Shown here piece after piece: positions 1-14,700 of a stretch of DNA of 64,000 bases. Each line of letters begins with the position of its first letter. Position 1 is the first letter of the stretch. The stretch lies in NCBI RefSeq assembly GCF_018139145.2, contig NC_059500.1:41397437-41461436 (forward strand). The letters are read 5' to 3'. Origin of the DNA: Gymnogyps californianus (Eukaryota; Chordata; Aves; Accipitriformes; Cathartidae). The position numbers and the translations under genes are program-made. The notes beneath the pieces were generated by a model. The model searched no databases and was not told the origin of the DNA. It was given only the letters and a program-made list of their open reading frames with translations.

Positions 1-3000
1 AAGAAAGATCAAAGAGGATAAGGATTGTGCAAAATAGAGATCAGTTGTGTTAGTCAGTTTCCTAGGGAATTTCAAAGAAAATTTCAAGCTCTGCTATATT
101 TAAAATATTTAAGATTTATGCAATTTATTGGTCAGCTTACTTTTGAACTAATGAACATAAAAGCAGAACTAACTAATTAGCTTTCTCATCTCTAGAAAAC
201 TTTAAAATTAAACTTAATCATAACTACTGAAATTAATACACAGATGTCTTTGGTTTATATGAAAGGAGAGTGAAGAACTGAGGCTACAACTTTCTGTTTC
301 ATTGCATAATTTACTTAATCCATTTGCCTTGAAGATGTCGTTCCTCTTGTTCTGCTGGTTCGAGTTCATACCTTCACTGAACAACACTCTGATGTAATTT
401 CCCATGACTGCACCAACTGATACTGGGAACAAACCTACTTTTTCTGGCTTCCCTTTGGGAATACAGTAAACTTTTCAAAGGCTCCTGCTGCAAGTACGTT
501 GAAGGGATCCAGTAATCTTGAGTCAGTAGCCGTTTCATCCCTGATAGTTCCCATGTGTATCTTGGGATGCTATGAGTGCTGCACCTTCACACTCGGGCAT
601 TGTAACACTCCTCTTAGCCGCTGGTTAGCTGCTGGTAAAAAGCTATATGCATTTGCCTTGTCTTTTTCAAGTGGATGCCTCTGGGCTATTGCTGAGTCTT
701 GTGACTGCTAACAGTTTTTCTGGTTTTCCCTGCCCTGCATGGAGGACATAGAAGCGGACAGGGTAATCTAGGCCCACATCTTCCCCTCTGCAAATCTGTG
801 GCTCGCCCTCCTTATACTTTTTCCTGAGAATGCATGATGTATGCGTGTGATATTACCATGCTACATGCATATATTTCAGACCTTCAGAAGTCTGTGTGAT
901 GTGCAGTGCTGCATCTCACAATGTTAACACATTGAAACCAGGAAAAATTTAAGTCGAGGGTAAAGAAAATAGGTAAGCATGTTAATGCAAAGGGAAACAC
1001 AAGAAATGATGACCCTGGCTTGCTCATGTTACATATACCTTGAATTTTATTGAGAGCAAGACAAGAGAACTTAAGTACTGAACTCTTTATTCCACTTTAG
1101 GAGTTGTGTACACATTTGAGCGCCACAGATTAGCATGAAGAGGTCCTTTTGTGATGTGCGAATAGCAGCTTGCATTGTAGGCTGAGATGCTAGCCTGAGA
1201 CTGCAAAATGCTGAGTGGTGCATGCTGCTTTTTCTTTTTCCCTCCTCCTAGCTGTTAACTTTTTCAGCCTCCATCAAGTGTGAAGTTAGTGGGGCATTTG
1301 ACCCTTGCAGAATTAAGCTCTGAATTTTTAAGTACAAAACCAGTAAGATTTGCAGAGTGGGGTCCAGGATGTGTAATAAATAACTTAAAAATACGGTCTT
1401 TTGCAGGAGGGATCTCCTAAAAATCAGCCTTTGAGCTAGTATTTTAAAAATGCAATTTGAAAGTATATTGAACTGTATTATTTACTTAGTGAGAAGGGTT
1501 TAATAAACTTCTCAAAATTCTTCGCACACATGTGTTTTTGAAAGCAATGAAAAATTTGTCATGGTAGCCTGAAAGTCTGTGTTGCTAGCCCAGAAGCTGG
1601 TGTTGCTGAGGTGGTAGCAGTATGTTGTTTATGCTGATTCTGCTGCCACTCTCACTGTTATGTGCTTTAGGCGTGGAACACCCTGAAGTGAGTTAGTATT
1701 GAATGTTTGAAGGTTATCCTTGGTTTCCACCATCTCACTGGTAAAGCTGGTGTAGAGCCAGCCTCAATAAACTCTGTCAAGACAAAGCTGAGTCTGTTGC
1801 TGTATGCATCCCCTAGTGCCCTTGTAATCTTTCCCTCCTCTGTTATCTGGGATGGTTCTGCTTTCCTCTACCCTCTATAATAGTGTCCCAGCAGTGGAGT
1901 CATCTGCCTGTCCTGGGCTGTAACCCAAATGACTGGCTGGGGGATACAAATGTTGTACATATTTCCTTTATATGATCTTTAGGATATGTTGGACTGTGAC
2001 TAATGGCCCGAATAAGACCTTGAATTTTCTGTGATCTTCTCTGAGAAGCCAGTATAGGCAAGAAAGTTTGCAGTTTGCCATTTTATTTGCTCTGTGGTGC
2101 TTGGGGTGGGGGTGGCGTTAGGGTTTTTCTCAGCTTAGGACAGATGTAGGAAAGAGCCAGTGTATTTTTCTGAGGGGAGACGTACTATGGCACTCAGTGC
2201 TGCTACTCTTGGCCATTTTATTCTCTTTATGAGTAAATAAATTTGCTCTTGAAAAGAAAACAAATACGTAACTTTATTACTTAGATGTTTTCCATGAATG
2301 TACTAAGCAACTGTGAGATGTTCTTGTAAGCAGAAAAATTTCCTGGTCCATCTTTAATGCAGCTCCTTTCTGGAGGACTTAGGTTATCTAATACCTATGT
2401 TTTTTGCATCACCAGGAGACAATCATAATGTCCCTTATTAAGAAGAAAAGTTAATAAGAATTTGTCTTCTGCAGAGGGGCTTATTCATTGTTCAGGCTAG
2501 TCTGGAGCAAGACTGTCTTCTTGACTGAAATACTGGCATTAAGTGGATAGAATGGATGGATGATTAGATTATCAAGCTGCGTAATACAACTAAGCCCTCA
2601 GATGTTTTTGTTGCTGTATTTTAGGGTGTTCAGTGCTAGAAGAACATAACAGAAAAGGGTTTGGGAGTCCATTGTTCCTCACTATACCAAAATAGGCGTC
2701 AAAACACGAGGAAGTGGAACACAGCTTTTTTTGCACATGAAGAAAGAAATTGATAGGAAAGCAAGCGGTAAGGCAGAAAACTGTCAAAACGTAATTCATT
2801 AAATCTAGGCAATTTGTCACTAAACCTTTTTATGACCAAGTACTAAAATTTATGAAATTGAAAAGATTATCGGATGTTTATCATAGATTATTAGAATAAA
2901 GGCTATTTATACACTTGGTGTAGCATTCAGACAGGAGATATTTTTCCGTATTGTCTTGCTGCTGCAGTTGAAAGCAATGTTGATATTCACAGCAAAACAG

Positions 3001-5477
3001 TTTTGGGGGGGTTTATATTTTATTGTTTGAACCCATTAAGCCATCTCAATAAAATGTGGTGTACTTGTTCCTAGATCAGATATAATGCTGTAATAAATGT
3101 ATTCATTTTTTCATTTAAAATTTGAAATCTGTGATGCAAATGACCTTTAGATGTTTGCTTTTTCACAATCTAGGCAGAAGAGTATTGCATTAGGAAAGCT
3201 GAAACTTTGTCCTTGACATAGATTAATATCTCTGTGTTGAGGAGAAGAGCTGAGTTGAGTCTAATTTATGTAGTCCTGGCAGGATGCTGTTGAAGGCTAA
3301 TTGTTTGTTGATGCTGTTTTGGTTGCACTAATTCGTTTGCTGTGTGTCATATACTGTATTTACTATTCTTTTCCAATACTGCCAATAGCAAGCATATGAA
3401 AATCACCCCCAGAATTGCAAGACTGGCTTATAAGAAAAGCAAACTGTATTTACACAATGCAGTTTGCCTCTTTCTTTCACTTTCTGGTGTTTTGAGGGGC
3501 TAGGTGGGTTTTTCTTAGCTTGGGGTACATGTTTTCCTTGTTACTTTTTTTTAACTTCAACCAGAGATTCTTGTCCAGTTCTATGGCAGCTGAAGCTTTC
3601 ACGAGTAGATCAAGTATCACAACAATTTTAATGCAATATTGGGAGCTGTCATCATCAGTCCCCTAGTATCGCCCCTAACACCAGGTGATGTGCAACAGGA
3701 GATAAATGTTGTCATAGAGAAGGATGGGATGGCCGCTACCTGATTGTGCAGTTGCGAGATTAAGATCTGCTCCTGTTGTACCACTTGTTTTGGAATATCG
3801 TGATTTTTCTTTTGGTGATCAGAGAAAGAAACTGAAAAAAGTATGTGAATTTTTAAGTTAATCTGTCAGAGTCTTTTTTCCTGTGACAATGTAGTTATCC
3901 AATAATATTTTCGCAAGTAGAAGAATGTTTATGTTTTAGCTTTCTGGTAATTTCAAAGCTTTCCAGCAGAGTCCATAGTTCAGAGTAGGAGATGAGAGAG
4001 GGTGAAGTAAACTGGGAAATGTTCTAATTAAAACAGAGGAGAGTCTGAAATGGCTGCACGGGGTCGAAAGTGGGTGGAATTGCCACCTACTGTAGGCAGG
4101 ATCAGTTTTCTGTGTCTGCTTCGTTCTTAGCTGAGCTTTTTTTTTAGGGAACTTGACGAATATGAAATTCCTCTGAGGATTTCCCTTGTTTCTGCCAGGA
4201 GGGAGGAGCCACACTTATTTTTCCCCCTCATGTAGGGTAACATTAGAAAGTTGTGCCACAGTGAGATGGGAACCGCGACTGTCACACAGCCATTGCTGAC
4301 ATCTGGTCCGTTGTGTTTTCAGGGGCGGGAGTGCGCAATTTCGTCCCCGGGCAAGCTGCCTGCCTGCCTCCTGTTTCACTAATCTGTCATGAACTTGTTG
4401 GAAATGGGTGTTTCCAGTGCCAATACAAAAGGGATATCCATACCCCTTATTCTTTCCTTGGTGCTAGCTCTGCATCAGCTGTTGGAGGGCAGGGCAGCAG
4501 GCACCAGTGCAGGAAAATCACCACGCTTTGGGAGCTTGAGGGCAACTGTGCGTATTGTTGCTTGAGGTCCGTGGCGCGTGTGCAGTCTGCGCGAGTCAGT
4601 GCAGAGGTGCTTTTGGGGATGGGGAGAGCGCCCAAAATGCATGGGGACAAGACCTGTACTTGAGCAAGGGGCTGAAAACTCGCTGGGCTTGGGAGAGCTA
4701 TTCTCGCATCAGATAATGGCTTTGCCCCACAATTATAAGAAACTGCAAGCCTGTAACTCTCGCCTAAAAGGACGTATACAGCAAGTTAACCACTTTCAGC
4801 ATAAATTAGGCAGCTGAACTGACTCTCATATGGGACTTTCCTAATGTTCAAATGCTTTGTTGTTCCTTTCATACTTTTTGGAGAAAGGATATCTAAACTT
4901 CACAGCTGTTCAAAATATCAGAAGCTGTTGGGATGGTGAAGTTTTACATAATTTAAAAAGATGATGCTGAAAAACAATGTAGATGTTTGAAATAGATTCT
5001 TGTGTATGTATATTGTAAAACTGTAGTTTGGTTGGTCTGTAAAAAGTTTCACCCAATATGGTGCTTCAAGTTGGCTGCTCATAGCTGTTTTAGGGACTCA
5101 GTACATTAAGGATGAGACTATATTTTAAAACTTTTTGGGGAAAGCTGTGCTTAAAACTTTGAAATGTGTTCTGGTTTGTGAGAAAGTGGATATTATTAAA
5201 TATGACAGCATATATATATTTAAAAATAACAGTTTTTGAATGCTGTCAAATAGATCATGGTCCTTCATTAAATCCATTTGATCAAAGGAGATTGTTCTAG
5301 ATAGATAGCTCTTTTTTTTAGTATTTTTATTTTAGTAACAATGTTCATAGGGAATTATGGTGCTCCATGGTGCTATGCTGACAGTTTAACTGAAGCATGA
5401 TTTTTTCCAAGTTTGTTTTGTAAAGCTTGTGATGCAGTGGAATAAACCAGCAACAGAATCTGCAGATTTTCAAACTC

Positions 5478-5496
5478 TTTTTTTTTTTTTTTTTTT
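5478..5496 (+). repeat. Poly-T homopolymer (19 nt)
   Basis: Uninterrupted T run in intronic sequence. No 3' end of a retroelement is recognised next to it. Confidence 0.9.
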
Positions 5497-5708
5497 AAAG
5501 CCTTAAATCAAGATTGACTGCCTCAGCTGAAGACACGCTGTAGAAAAAATGCAATTATTGAGGTTGACAAAAGATAAAGCTGGCTAGTATGAGACGTAAA
5601 TTGGATAAAATTGTGTATTCCAAATTATACAGACAGCCAAATTATCTAATGGCCTTCTCTAATTTTAGAACCCTTTCGTCTTTTTTTCTTGACATCTTTC
5701 TTGTGTAT

Positions 5709-5778
5709 TTATATATAAAGTGTGTATGTGTGTGTATAGACACATTCACATAAAAAAGCATGGTGTGTGTATGTGTGA
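5709..5778 (+). repeat. Interrupted TA/TG microsatellite
   Basis: Short TATATA, then two GTGTATGTGTG-type clusters separated by a 30-bp unique spacer. Confidence 0.8.
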
Positions 5779-8700
5779 GAGGTATCAAAGGTGCATTACA
5801 AGCTAGAAAAGGAAGTGCCTTTTATGAGCTGAATACATGATGATGGTCAGCATTTTTGATCTATTGGCCATTGCTATTGTAGGATCTTAAATTAATATTT
5901 CAAGACTAATATCTGCTGCTCTCCAAGATGGCTCTGTAGGAATATGTACTGCAGGGACTCAGTGGAGTCACTGTTTAAATAGGTAGTCACATGTAGAAAT
6001 AAATATTGGCGTTTAATTATTGAAACGCCTTTCAACCACACTGTGAAGCTGTGTCCTTCAGTAGTTCATTGCTTTCTGACAGCTGTGCACTGCTAACCAC
6101 TTATGCCTGCTTTCATGCCTTGCCTATGACTCCATGTACCTTACAGTCCAATGCTCAGAGCTTGCAAGCTGACGTTCATTTACTTTTGGGTTTCTGTTTT
6201 CTGCTGAGAGCAGGTGGCAAAGACAAAGCTTCAGAGCATATCGGCCGTTGGGTGTCTCGATGTGCGATTCCGACCCACATGGACTGAGGCTGGCTGCCCA
6301 CTGTTGTGTGGCAAAGAGGAAGATGGGCAGGACTGGGAAGGGTTAGAGAAGACCAGGCAGTGGGACAGGGCAGCACAAGAGCAGGGTGTCACTCCTGCAA
6401 TAAGGTTTAAATGCCTTGGAAAAAAGGGGATCTTCCACCTTATCTAGAAGAATACATCCTGGTTTACTGGGTCTCATGTGTCTTTGATATGGTTATGCTG
6501 AACTCTGGTACTTTCTCAGCTGATTTGGGAGTCCAGTCCTTTCCCTAAGGCTCTTTGGAGAACACATGAAGGTGGGTGGGTTTGGGTTACTGATAGAAGT
6601 GCACTTGGTGGTGAAGTCTTCCCCTGCTTCTCTGCCTTCCTTCTGCTTGCTGCTCATGCTTGTACTTAGGGCACATGGCTGAGGATGGTTGCTGCATCCC
6701 ACAGGAAGGGTGCAAGGGCACTGAAATGTCTGCTCGCTCTCTTGCCAATTCCCATGCTGGTTTGTTTCTTGCTTTATTTCCCAAAAGTCCATTTTGCTTT
6801 GCTGTGTCAGGCAGAAGGAGAAATCCAAAAAGTTGCCTTGTGCTGTAAGACAAAGGTACGTTTTCTTCTTTGGTGTCATCTGCTCATTTATATAACTTCT
6901 CCAGTTTTGAAAAAGAGGATCATTATAAAATAATTGCATCCTGAGGTTTTGCAGTCAGTTTTGTCACAGCAGGTATGAAGCTGTCAGAGCTTTGCTTGTT
7001 ATAATCTGCATGTCCACGTTGTGCTGGCGCTAGCTCTTTCTTAAGAGACTTTTCAAGAGATTTTTTTTTTCCCCACATAAGCCTGTAGCAGCTGTAGATG
7101 ATCTGGATGAAGAGAAGGGAAAATGTAGCCTTAGTCTGCTCCCAGTTACAAGAGGTTCAGCACAGATCTTTCAACACTCAGAGGGAAGAAGAAGAAGAAA
7201 CCTTACTTATCCTGAGATAATATTCAAAGCTGTTCACTCCTTTGTCAAGTTGCTCAGTTTTTGTCCTGATGTTTGTTGCAGTTCTGTTTTTACTCTAAAT
7301 ATGACAGGAATGTAAAGAGACATCTTTCTTATGCAACTGGTGACTTAGGAACCAGCTGTACAATATCTTTATGAATGTTACTGTATGTTACAATTTTTGA
7401 CAGGTCTCCCCCCACCCCCCTTAACCACCTGTGTGAGAACAGGACTTTATTTCCAAAAATTTGCTTTGGTGCTTAAATACCTGTAAATAAGGCACTTTTA
7501 CTCTTTTTTTTTTTCTTTTTTTTTATTTCCATTTTCCATGTTAGAATTTGACTTCTCTGAAGAGACTTGCTTGGGAGAACTATGCATTGCTTAATTGCAT
7601 ACAGAATGTAGTTTTCACTGTATGGCTTTCTTATCCACCACAACACACTGTAAAATGAATACAGGTGATTCCGTTCAGTATCTTCCTCTGGTCTTTTCTT
7701 GTTTTAATGAGTTTTTTGTTCAATTGCAATAGGCAATGTGGCTGGCTGAGGGAAACTGATCAGTGTGCATAAACATCCTCTGCATCATATGCAAGAAACT
7801 GAGTGGCTTTACAATGCTTTTCTTAAATGCCAGCTACTGTGGAACATGTCAGACAACTCCCAATGTTTAAACATATATTCTGAGGTCTTTTTTTTTTCTT
7901 TTTTCCTTCAGTTTCAGCAGAGAGCTAAAATGTTATAAATACCAAAGGCAGCAAATTGTGTCCTGAATAGACATATACAGTGTTTCTGTGAGGTCAGGGT
8001 TTGCACTGGGAAAAGCGAGTTGTCATTTGGTATGTAATTCAGGGCTTTGCTTTCCCGTTACTAAGTGTAAGAAATATTTGCAGTGTCCTAGGATTTATTT
8101 CCAGGGTGGCGATCTTAAACGAGATACAAGAGTAAGTACTGCTGAGAAGGATCAAGTGTGATGGGTTCCCAACTTAGTCAAAAAGGATGCATTTTAATAG
8201 TGTGTCGATATGTACCATGACTCAAAGATGTAGAAAACAGACCAATTACTGAAACAGTAAAAAGCTAGGTCAGTTTGCCTTTGATCTCTGCTGGGTGCAT
8301 GGGAACAGAAAGTCTGGGCACAGGACAGAAAGATGAAGATGAACCTGACAGAATAAGGGAGAAAAGTGGAATCTAGTAAGGGAGAAACAATTCATTTGTT
8401 ATGGGACCTGTAAAATGTATTGCTTTATTATCTTCTTTTTTTGCAGCTCTGGTTAATGGAACAAGCCTGTAGAACCCTCCGTTTGGGTTTTTGCCAGCCA
8501 TTATTTAAAATGTGTTGTGTCTTCTGCAGTGATCTTTAAAAGAAATTCAGAAATAATTTTTGGTTTAAATCTGGATTATATTTAATTGCTCTTAAAAGAG
8601 TAAAAAAAATTACTTACCATAGTTGTAATCTTGTGAGGTGATGATTACAAATGCAAGGGGAGTTCTGGCTGTGCTATCAAATTGAGGTCTTATTTTAGGT

Positions 8701-11700
8701 AGTGCTAATGAGGCAGTTCATGTGGCTTTCAAGGACTGAATGACCTCCAGAAAGAGAGAGAGAAAGAAAAAAATCAATCCGGCTCCCCCTACTACAAAAA
8801 ATTTGCGAACTGGGAACTTTTTTTTGGCATCAAGACAGAAGCTTGTATGACACAGAGAATGAGTTCCTCCTCTGATGCCAATAGCTGGCTTTTATTAAAT
8901 ACCATTGGGGTGCATTGGTGTAGGCACTATATCCAGGGAATGCTTCTGGAGGACTTCTTTTTCCAGTGTTTTCAATCTACCATAAATCTGCTTTTCTGAA
9001 GATTGGATGTCTAATCTCACAAATTTAATGTTGTTTGTTTTCCTTCACAAAAAGCATTTAACAGCTGGGATTATTACAAGGGGGGAAAAAGTATTGATGA
9101 AAGGTTCTCTTCTGTGTAATTATTTCTGACAGGAAAATACATTTATGCATATGTGTCTATAAAGCACTAGTTGAACAGTTTAGAAATGGTTTTTCATGGT
9201 AAAATTATTATTTCAGTTCGCCTGAAGAGAGTAAAGGAATAAAACACTTTGGCAAGTGGGAAATGACCCACCATGAAAAGTGAGAGAGCATAGTGCAATA
9301 TTAATAAAGACCAAATCGTTTTCTCAGAAAGGAATTACTTACCTTGGGCAGGTGGGCAAGATGAGTATTTGAAAGAAAAAGTGTGTTGCTGGATTCTAAG
9401 TTAGTAAAAGGTTGGAGAGCTTTTTGTGTGTTCTCACCCTCTTGCAATCCATAAAAACCTTTTTGGATATCCTCAGAAGGTATTATGAGAAGTGTCGTCT
9501 GAGGCATTAATGATATGATTATATGGTATGACTATGGGACAGTTCAAGTGCATAGCATGGTGAGGATTCTTCAGCCAAAAGTTTTTATCTAGGCCCTTAT
9601 CACATCAGATTAGTGTATGAGTTACACTTTCAGCTGGTTCACTGGGAGCTGTTGATTTCATCATCGTGGTTGAGGGTCTTGTCTGTCAGGAGACATTATC
9701 TGTGATTTGCAGCACTTGTAGAGATTCAGTGTGCTTCAGAGTTGATATTGCCAGACCACTGACTACACAGCTGGGCTTGTGATTCTGGAGTAATCCACAT
9801 AATGATGGATCAAATTCCCATAATATCTAGTTATATATTCTGTTCTTTATGTGAGCTCTTAGCCTTGCACATCACTCTAATAGCTTTTCAAATGGGCATT
9901 AATTCAGCAGTTAGGAAATCTCTCCCTCTAGGGATTATGTTCCATGATCTTCCTTTTCTTTCTCCTTCCCTCCCACCCAGTACATGCACACTCCAAGTCA
10001 TGCTCGCAAGCATTTATGCTGTATTTCCCTGTGAGAGGAGAGGAACATGGGGGGTAACCTTAAGTGGAGGGGGTGAGGGAGACCAGCTGCAGTGCCATTA
10101 CCAGTGCTTACAGGGGCACCAACTGCCCTATGGCAGCAGCAGCTCCCCTGCTTTGCTCGTCTCTTCTTCCAACTTGCCCTTCTCTGCTGTGGTCATACTT
10201 TCCCACTTGGTGTGGAAACAACAGTGTGGCTGTTCCTGCATGACCCTCACCATGGCTGGGGTTCAATACATTCAGCTGAGCCCTGAAATGTAGCTGCGAA
10301 GGGGCATTCTTGCCCCTCACCAGTTGTTGGTTTTCTGTGAGCAGCTTAACTAAGCTGTGCTGCACCATGCTGATTCTCTCTTTTACCTGTGCTCAGGGAA
10401 GCGTCTTGTTTGACTAGAAGTATTTTTGGTTGCTTTTCTTTTTAAAAATACTTCTTTTTGTACAAAAAGGGCACACTGCTGTGTACCTGTTAGAAAAGGT
10501 ATAGTTAAAGAACAGTACTTGGAGCACAATATGGGGGAGGCCTCATTTTTGGGGTCTGCTGAACCCACCGAGAAGATTCATATTGCACAGGGCCAATGGA
10601 AGGATTGTTGACCATCACCTGTAATGGGGGACATTAGGTAATTTTGTCAAAATCCTCATCTGGCTTTTAGGTTACTTTGTAGGTGGGGGCTGAGAACTTA
10701 TTCTTGAAATCTCTCATCTGCTTTGCTAGATGTGGTATGATGGTGTGTCCTAGCTGTGTCTTCCAAGTTAGTTTTGATGTCAAGGATGCAAGAGAGAAAG
10801 CAGAGTTAGCTTTGCTGAACAATGCTGGATATTGAATAAAATGATAGATTTGTTGACAGAAGCACTCAGTTCCTTTTAAGAAATCAATAGTGCCTCAGAT
10901 AGCATCACGAATGCTGCGCTAATGGAAGCTGTTACCAGAAGTGAGCAGTTAATGCTGCAAGCCTTCTGTGAGGCCGTCAGTTCAGGGACATAAAACCTAA
11001 ATGGCCAAGTGTTGCCAATGTGCAGAGGGACAGAAAACGATGATGAGCCCTGTAAATGAATATTGCATTTGTGGTTTCTTCAGTGCCTGCCTGGCTGGCT
11101 GGTGGTGACTTTCGAGAACTGCAGTATGTGAACTATAAATATTTCTTTTTGTCATTTATAATTTACTCATGGGTCAGAGTAATTTACTTGCAGAATAGCA
11201 CTGAGGTCGAGAGCTGATTGTGTGAAAGCTGTTATCTGTGTTCACTCCTGCTGTCCAGGTTTTACTGTGTAGCAGAGTACAATTTTCATTTTCCATATGA
11301 TTTTGTGTTTATGATAGTTTCTGTTGCATGGGACTGGCATTGTGTAATTTTTCTATGGTGTAATTGTTTCTTTTTCCCCTTCATCTTTTATTATTTGACC
11401 ACTATCATCCTACAATAACGTCTAATTCAAAAGAGGGCAAAAACGTCCATCTGTTGTAAATGAAGAGTGCAAAACTAAAGAAAAATAAGTAATCTTGAAT
11501 AACCCTTTTCATTTCCCAACTGAGGTAGCATGCAAGAGGAATCATCTTTGACAAACATATTTCTGACCTCACTACAGCAGATATTTCTGGGTAAATTTTC
11601 AATGCTGTGTACATTTAGCCATCCAGTTTCATTTAAGATTAATAGAGCTTCCACAGCTGCATTCACACATACAGCCTTGAAATTGCTCTTCACTTATTTC

Positions 11701-14700
11701 TTTTCTTCTCAGCATAGACATTTTTGTCCTTTTTTCTTTGCTTTCTCCTTTATCTTTGAGATGTATTTGTATATTTGTTGCCCAATTGAAACAGTAGGAA
11801 CAAGTTGGTTTTTTGGTTTTTTGGGGTTTTTTTTAGATTTAGTTCTATTAATTAATATATAGCATTTGGGGCTCAACTGGTAATTAAGGGCTCAGAAATT
11901 TGAGTTTAAAGATGGATATCTTTGTAAAAATGTTGTTCTTCAAGACCCACTCTGGGTTAGCAAATGAGTTCTAAAACCGGAGGAGTATGGGTAGTTTGCA
12001 TCTCAGGCATGAAGTGTTCTTGTGGGCAAAGGTTATCACTACTGACTGCTAAATTCCCTATGAAATAAAATGGTCATTAATTCTCTAATGCTTTCACTCA
12101 TGTATTCACATACTTTTATTTTTTTTCCCCTGAAAGTCTTTCCCGCTTCAAATGAGGGTAAAATAAGATGGTAATTCAAATCTGAAATTTTACTTCGGTT
12201 AGTTTTGAGTGAGTTGGTGTTGTTGCAGTACTGTGAATTTCTACAGTATACACATCTGCAAAGCTCTGTGCTGAAATTATGTTGTGAAAGCATTGCAAAT
12301 AAGGCAAACATGTATTCTGGTTGCTTGTCTTACTAGGGGGCTTATTCGGAAGAGATGTATCTTCCATGAGTTTTATTCAGGAAGCAAGCAGATAAATAAG
12401 AGCAAGTATAGTTCTTCCCCCAGTACGTTTTCGTATCATAAGGTGTATTTCTGCTTTATGCGTTACCGTGCTGGTTGCTATTATCCTCCCTAGAGGAGGA
12501 TTTTCCCATACATCCCTCCATTCTTCCCATTTCTTGAGCCTGTGTCTTGTCAGTCAGCTCCACCTGGATGGCGTTAGTAAGTGGATGGTGTTGGGCCTGG
12601 ATTTCCAACAATGTAGTAGGGTGCCACTTCTTCCCTTCAGTTAAACAAAGATAATGAAAACTTTTCTACTGAGAGCACATTCTTTGATTTATTTCTGTTG
12701 GTTTGAATGAGTGATGGAGTTGCTTAGAAAGGTCTGGACATATGCAGGTAAAACCTTCTTACAAAAGCTAATTTCATAATGTTATGTAGTGAAATAAGTG
12801 AATTTATACATAAGAAAATGTATTAAGAGACATAGATTAAAAAATCCATCCTCCCCTACATTCTAGAATTAGAAAATGTTGATGCAAGTTATGGTTAGGT
12901 AATTGACTATACAGAATGAAGTATATAATTTGCAAGAGGTAATTCAAACAAAATAATGTATGGAAGAGGACTCTTGTAATTAAGTAAATGCCAACTGTTT
13001 TATTGCAATGTCATTTTTTGTGTTTTTCATTAAAAATTATTAGCACTGATTTTTTTCCCTTTGTTTCAAATTTGTAGAAATACAATTACTTCCTCATTGT
13101 AAAGAAAAGAAAATTCTGTGATAAATACTTTGCTTCTAAAACAAAATCTGCCAGTTCCAAGTTGGGTTTTTATCAGCAAAAGTTTGTTGTCTTTTTTTTA
13201 TTTTGAAACTTTAACAACAGCAAAACAGTAAATTACAGCTGGCCCTTCTTACAATTGAGAAAATTTTCCAGTTAAATGCTGTATAATAGACTTCCAGTGT
13301 ATTTTCAAGTAGTTTAAAACACCAGAGGGTGCTGATTATGAGCAGGAAGGAAATCCTTTTGAAGGGTTATAGCGTTTTAGTTGAGGAATGAAACAGGCAT
13401 GTTTTTAATTGTTCTTTATATTTTGAAGGCATTATGCAATGTCCAGTTCTTGTGAAACATCTACAGAAGGATATTCCTATCACTGTTTCCAAAGATGGAG
13501 CAAAAAAGGCAAACAGGTTGTCTGTGTATCCATCTTGTGATTAGTTACTGTCATCTGTAATCTCTGTGAACCCATAAATCCAAAGAGCCGTAAAAAATTT
13601 GCCTAGGGCGTTGGAGGTTGTCAGGGTTAGGGCTGGCCCAACGTTGCCAGCTTGGAGCTGAGCCCGTTCCACCTCGCTGCCTTCGGTTGCTGCAGAATGA
13701 AGACTCTGTTCTTGATGTTGCTATTCGGGCAGGACTTAAAAATTCATCTAGAAGATACTGTGAAATTCAGGCATGCCAGGTTGCCTTCCTCCTCCATGCC
13801 CTCGGCGCTCCTCCCTGTTCAGCTCCAAAGGGTTGATATTAAATCAGTCCCATTCCCATAGCATGTGCCCCAGTCCAACGGTGATGCTTAGTGAACATTT
13901 TTGCTATGCCACTGGAAACAAATGCAAATGTGATGACAGCTGTCCCAAAACTGACATGAACAGAGAATTGTTCCCAGATGTCCTTTTACAGCCACACTTC
14001 TGTGTACGAGAGCAGGCCCCGATACTGAACTATAGAATAATCGTCGATGAAATGGAAGATGCCTGCCTGTTGGGATTCAAGGTATTTCTCTCATGAAAAG
14101 CCTAGAAGACGTATGATCTCATCACTGGAAGAGGATGTCTGAAGAGAAGTCAGAAATATGAGAGGTGGCAGTTGAGGAGACAGTTCAGTTCTGTAAATCC
14201 CTGTTGCTTTTTATCATTTTTGTCAAGAACTATACTGTTTCAGTTTTCAATGGGTAAAGCTGCTTTTTGAATTATGTTTTTGCCTTAGAGGAACTTCTTG
14301 GTTTTGTCCATTTTTCTGACCTGGTTAGGTTTCATTCTATGGTTGTATTATGGTTATTCTTGAATTCACGTATGTAATTTTTTTACGTTCATAGAACTTC
14401 AAAATATGTTACACACTAAAGAAAACAAGCATACAAAATCAGACATTATTCTTGCCTTGCCTGAGAGCCTGGACTTTCCATTTATTTAAACAGAAATACT
14501 GGTTTAATTGTGGTTTTAATTTACTTCATTGTTTTTTTAGTGGATTTACACTTAAGTAAGCACTTAAGTGTGTGAGCAGCTTTACACAGTGGGTCACTGT
14601 TGGGAACTGTTCACACGAGTAAAGACACTTGTGGGACGGGGATTGAAATCCCCAGTACAAATAAACGCTGTGTTTATGACTCTGCACTGCTTCTTAGTAA

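Noticed and set aside
6493..6939. 148-codon minus-strand frame
   Set aside because: No known domain; it overlaps several other frames of similar length, as expected for a GC-richer patch.
9802..10293. 163-codon open frame in the upstream intron
   Set aside because: Low-information, Ser- and Leu-rich chance sequence with no family resemblance and competing frames on the same bases.
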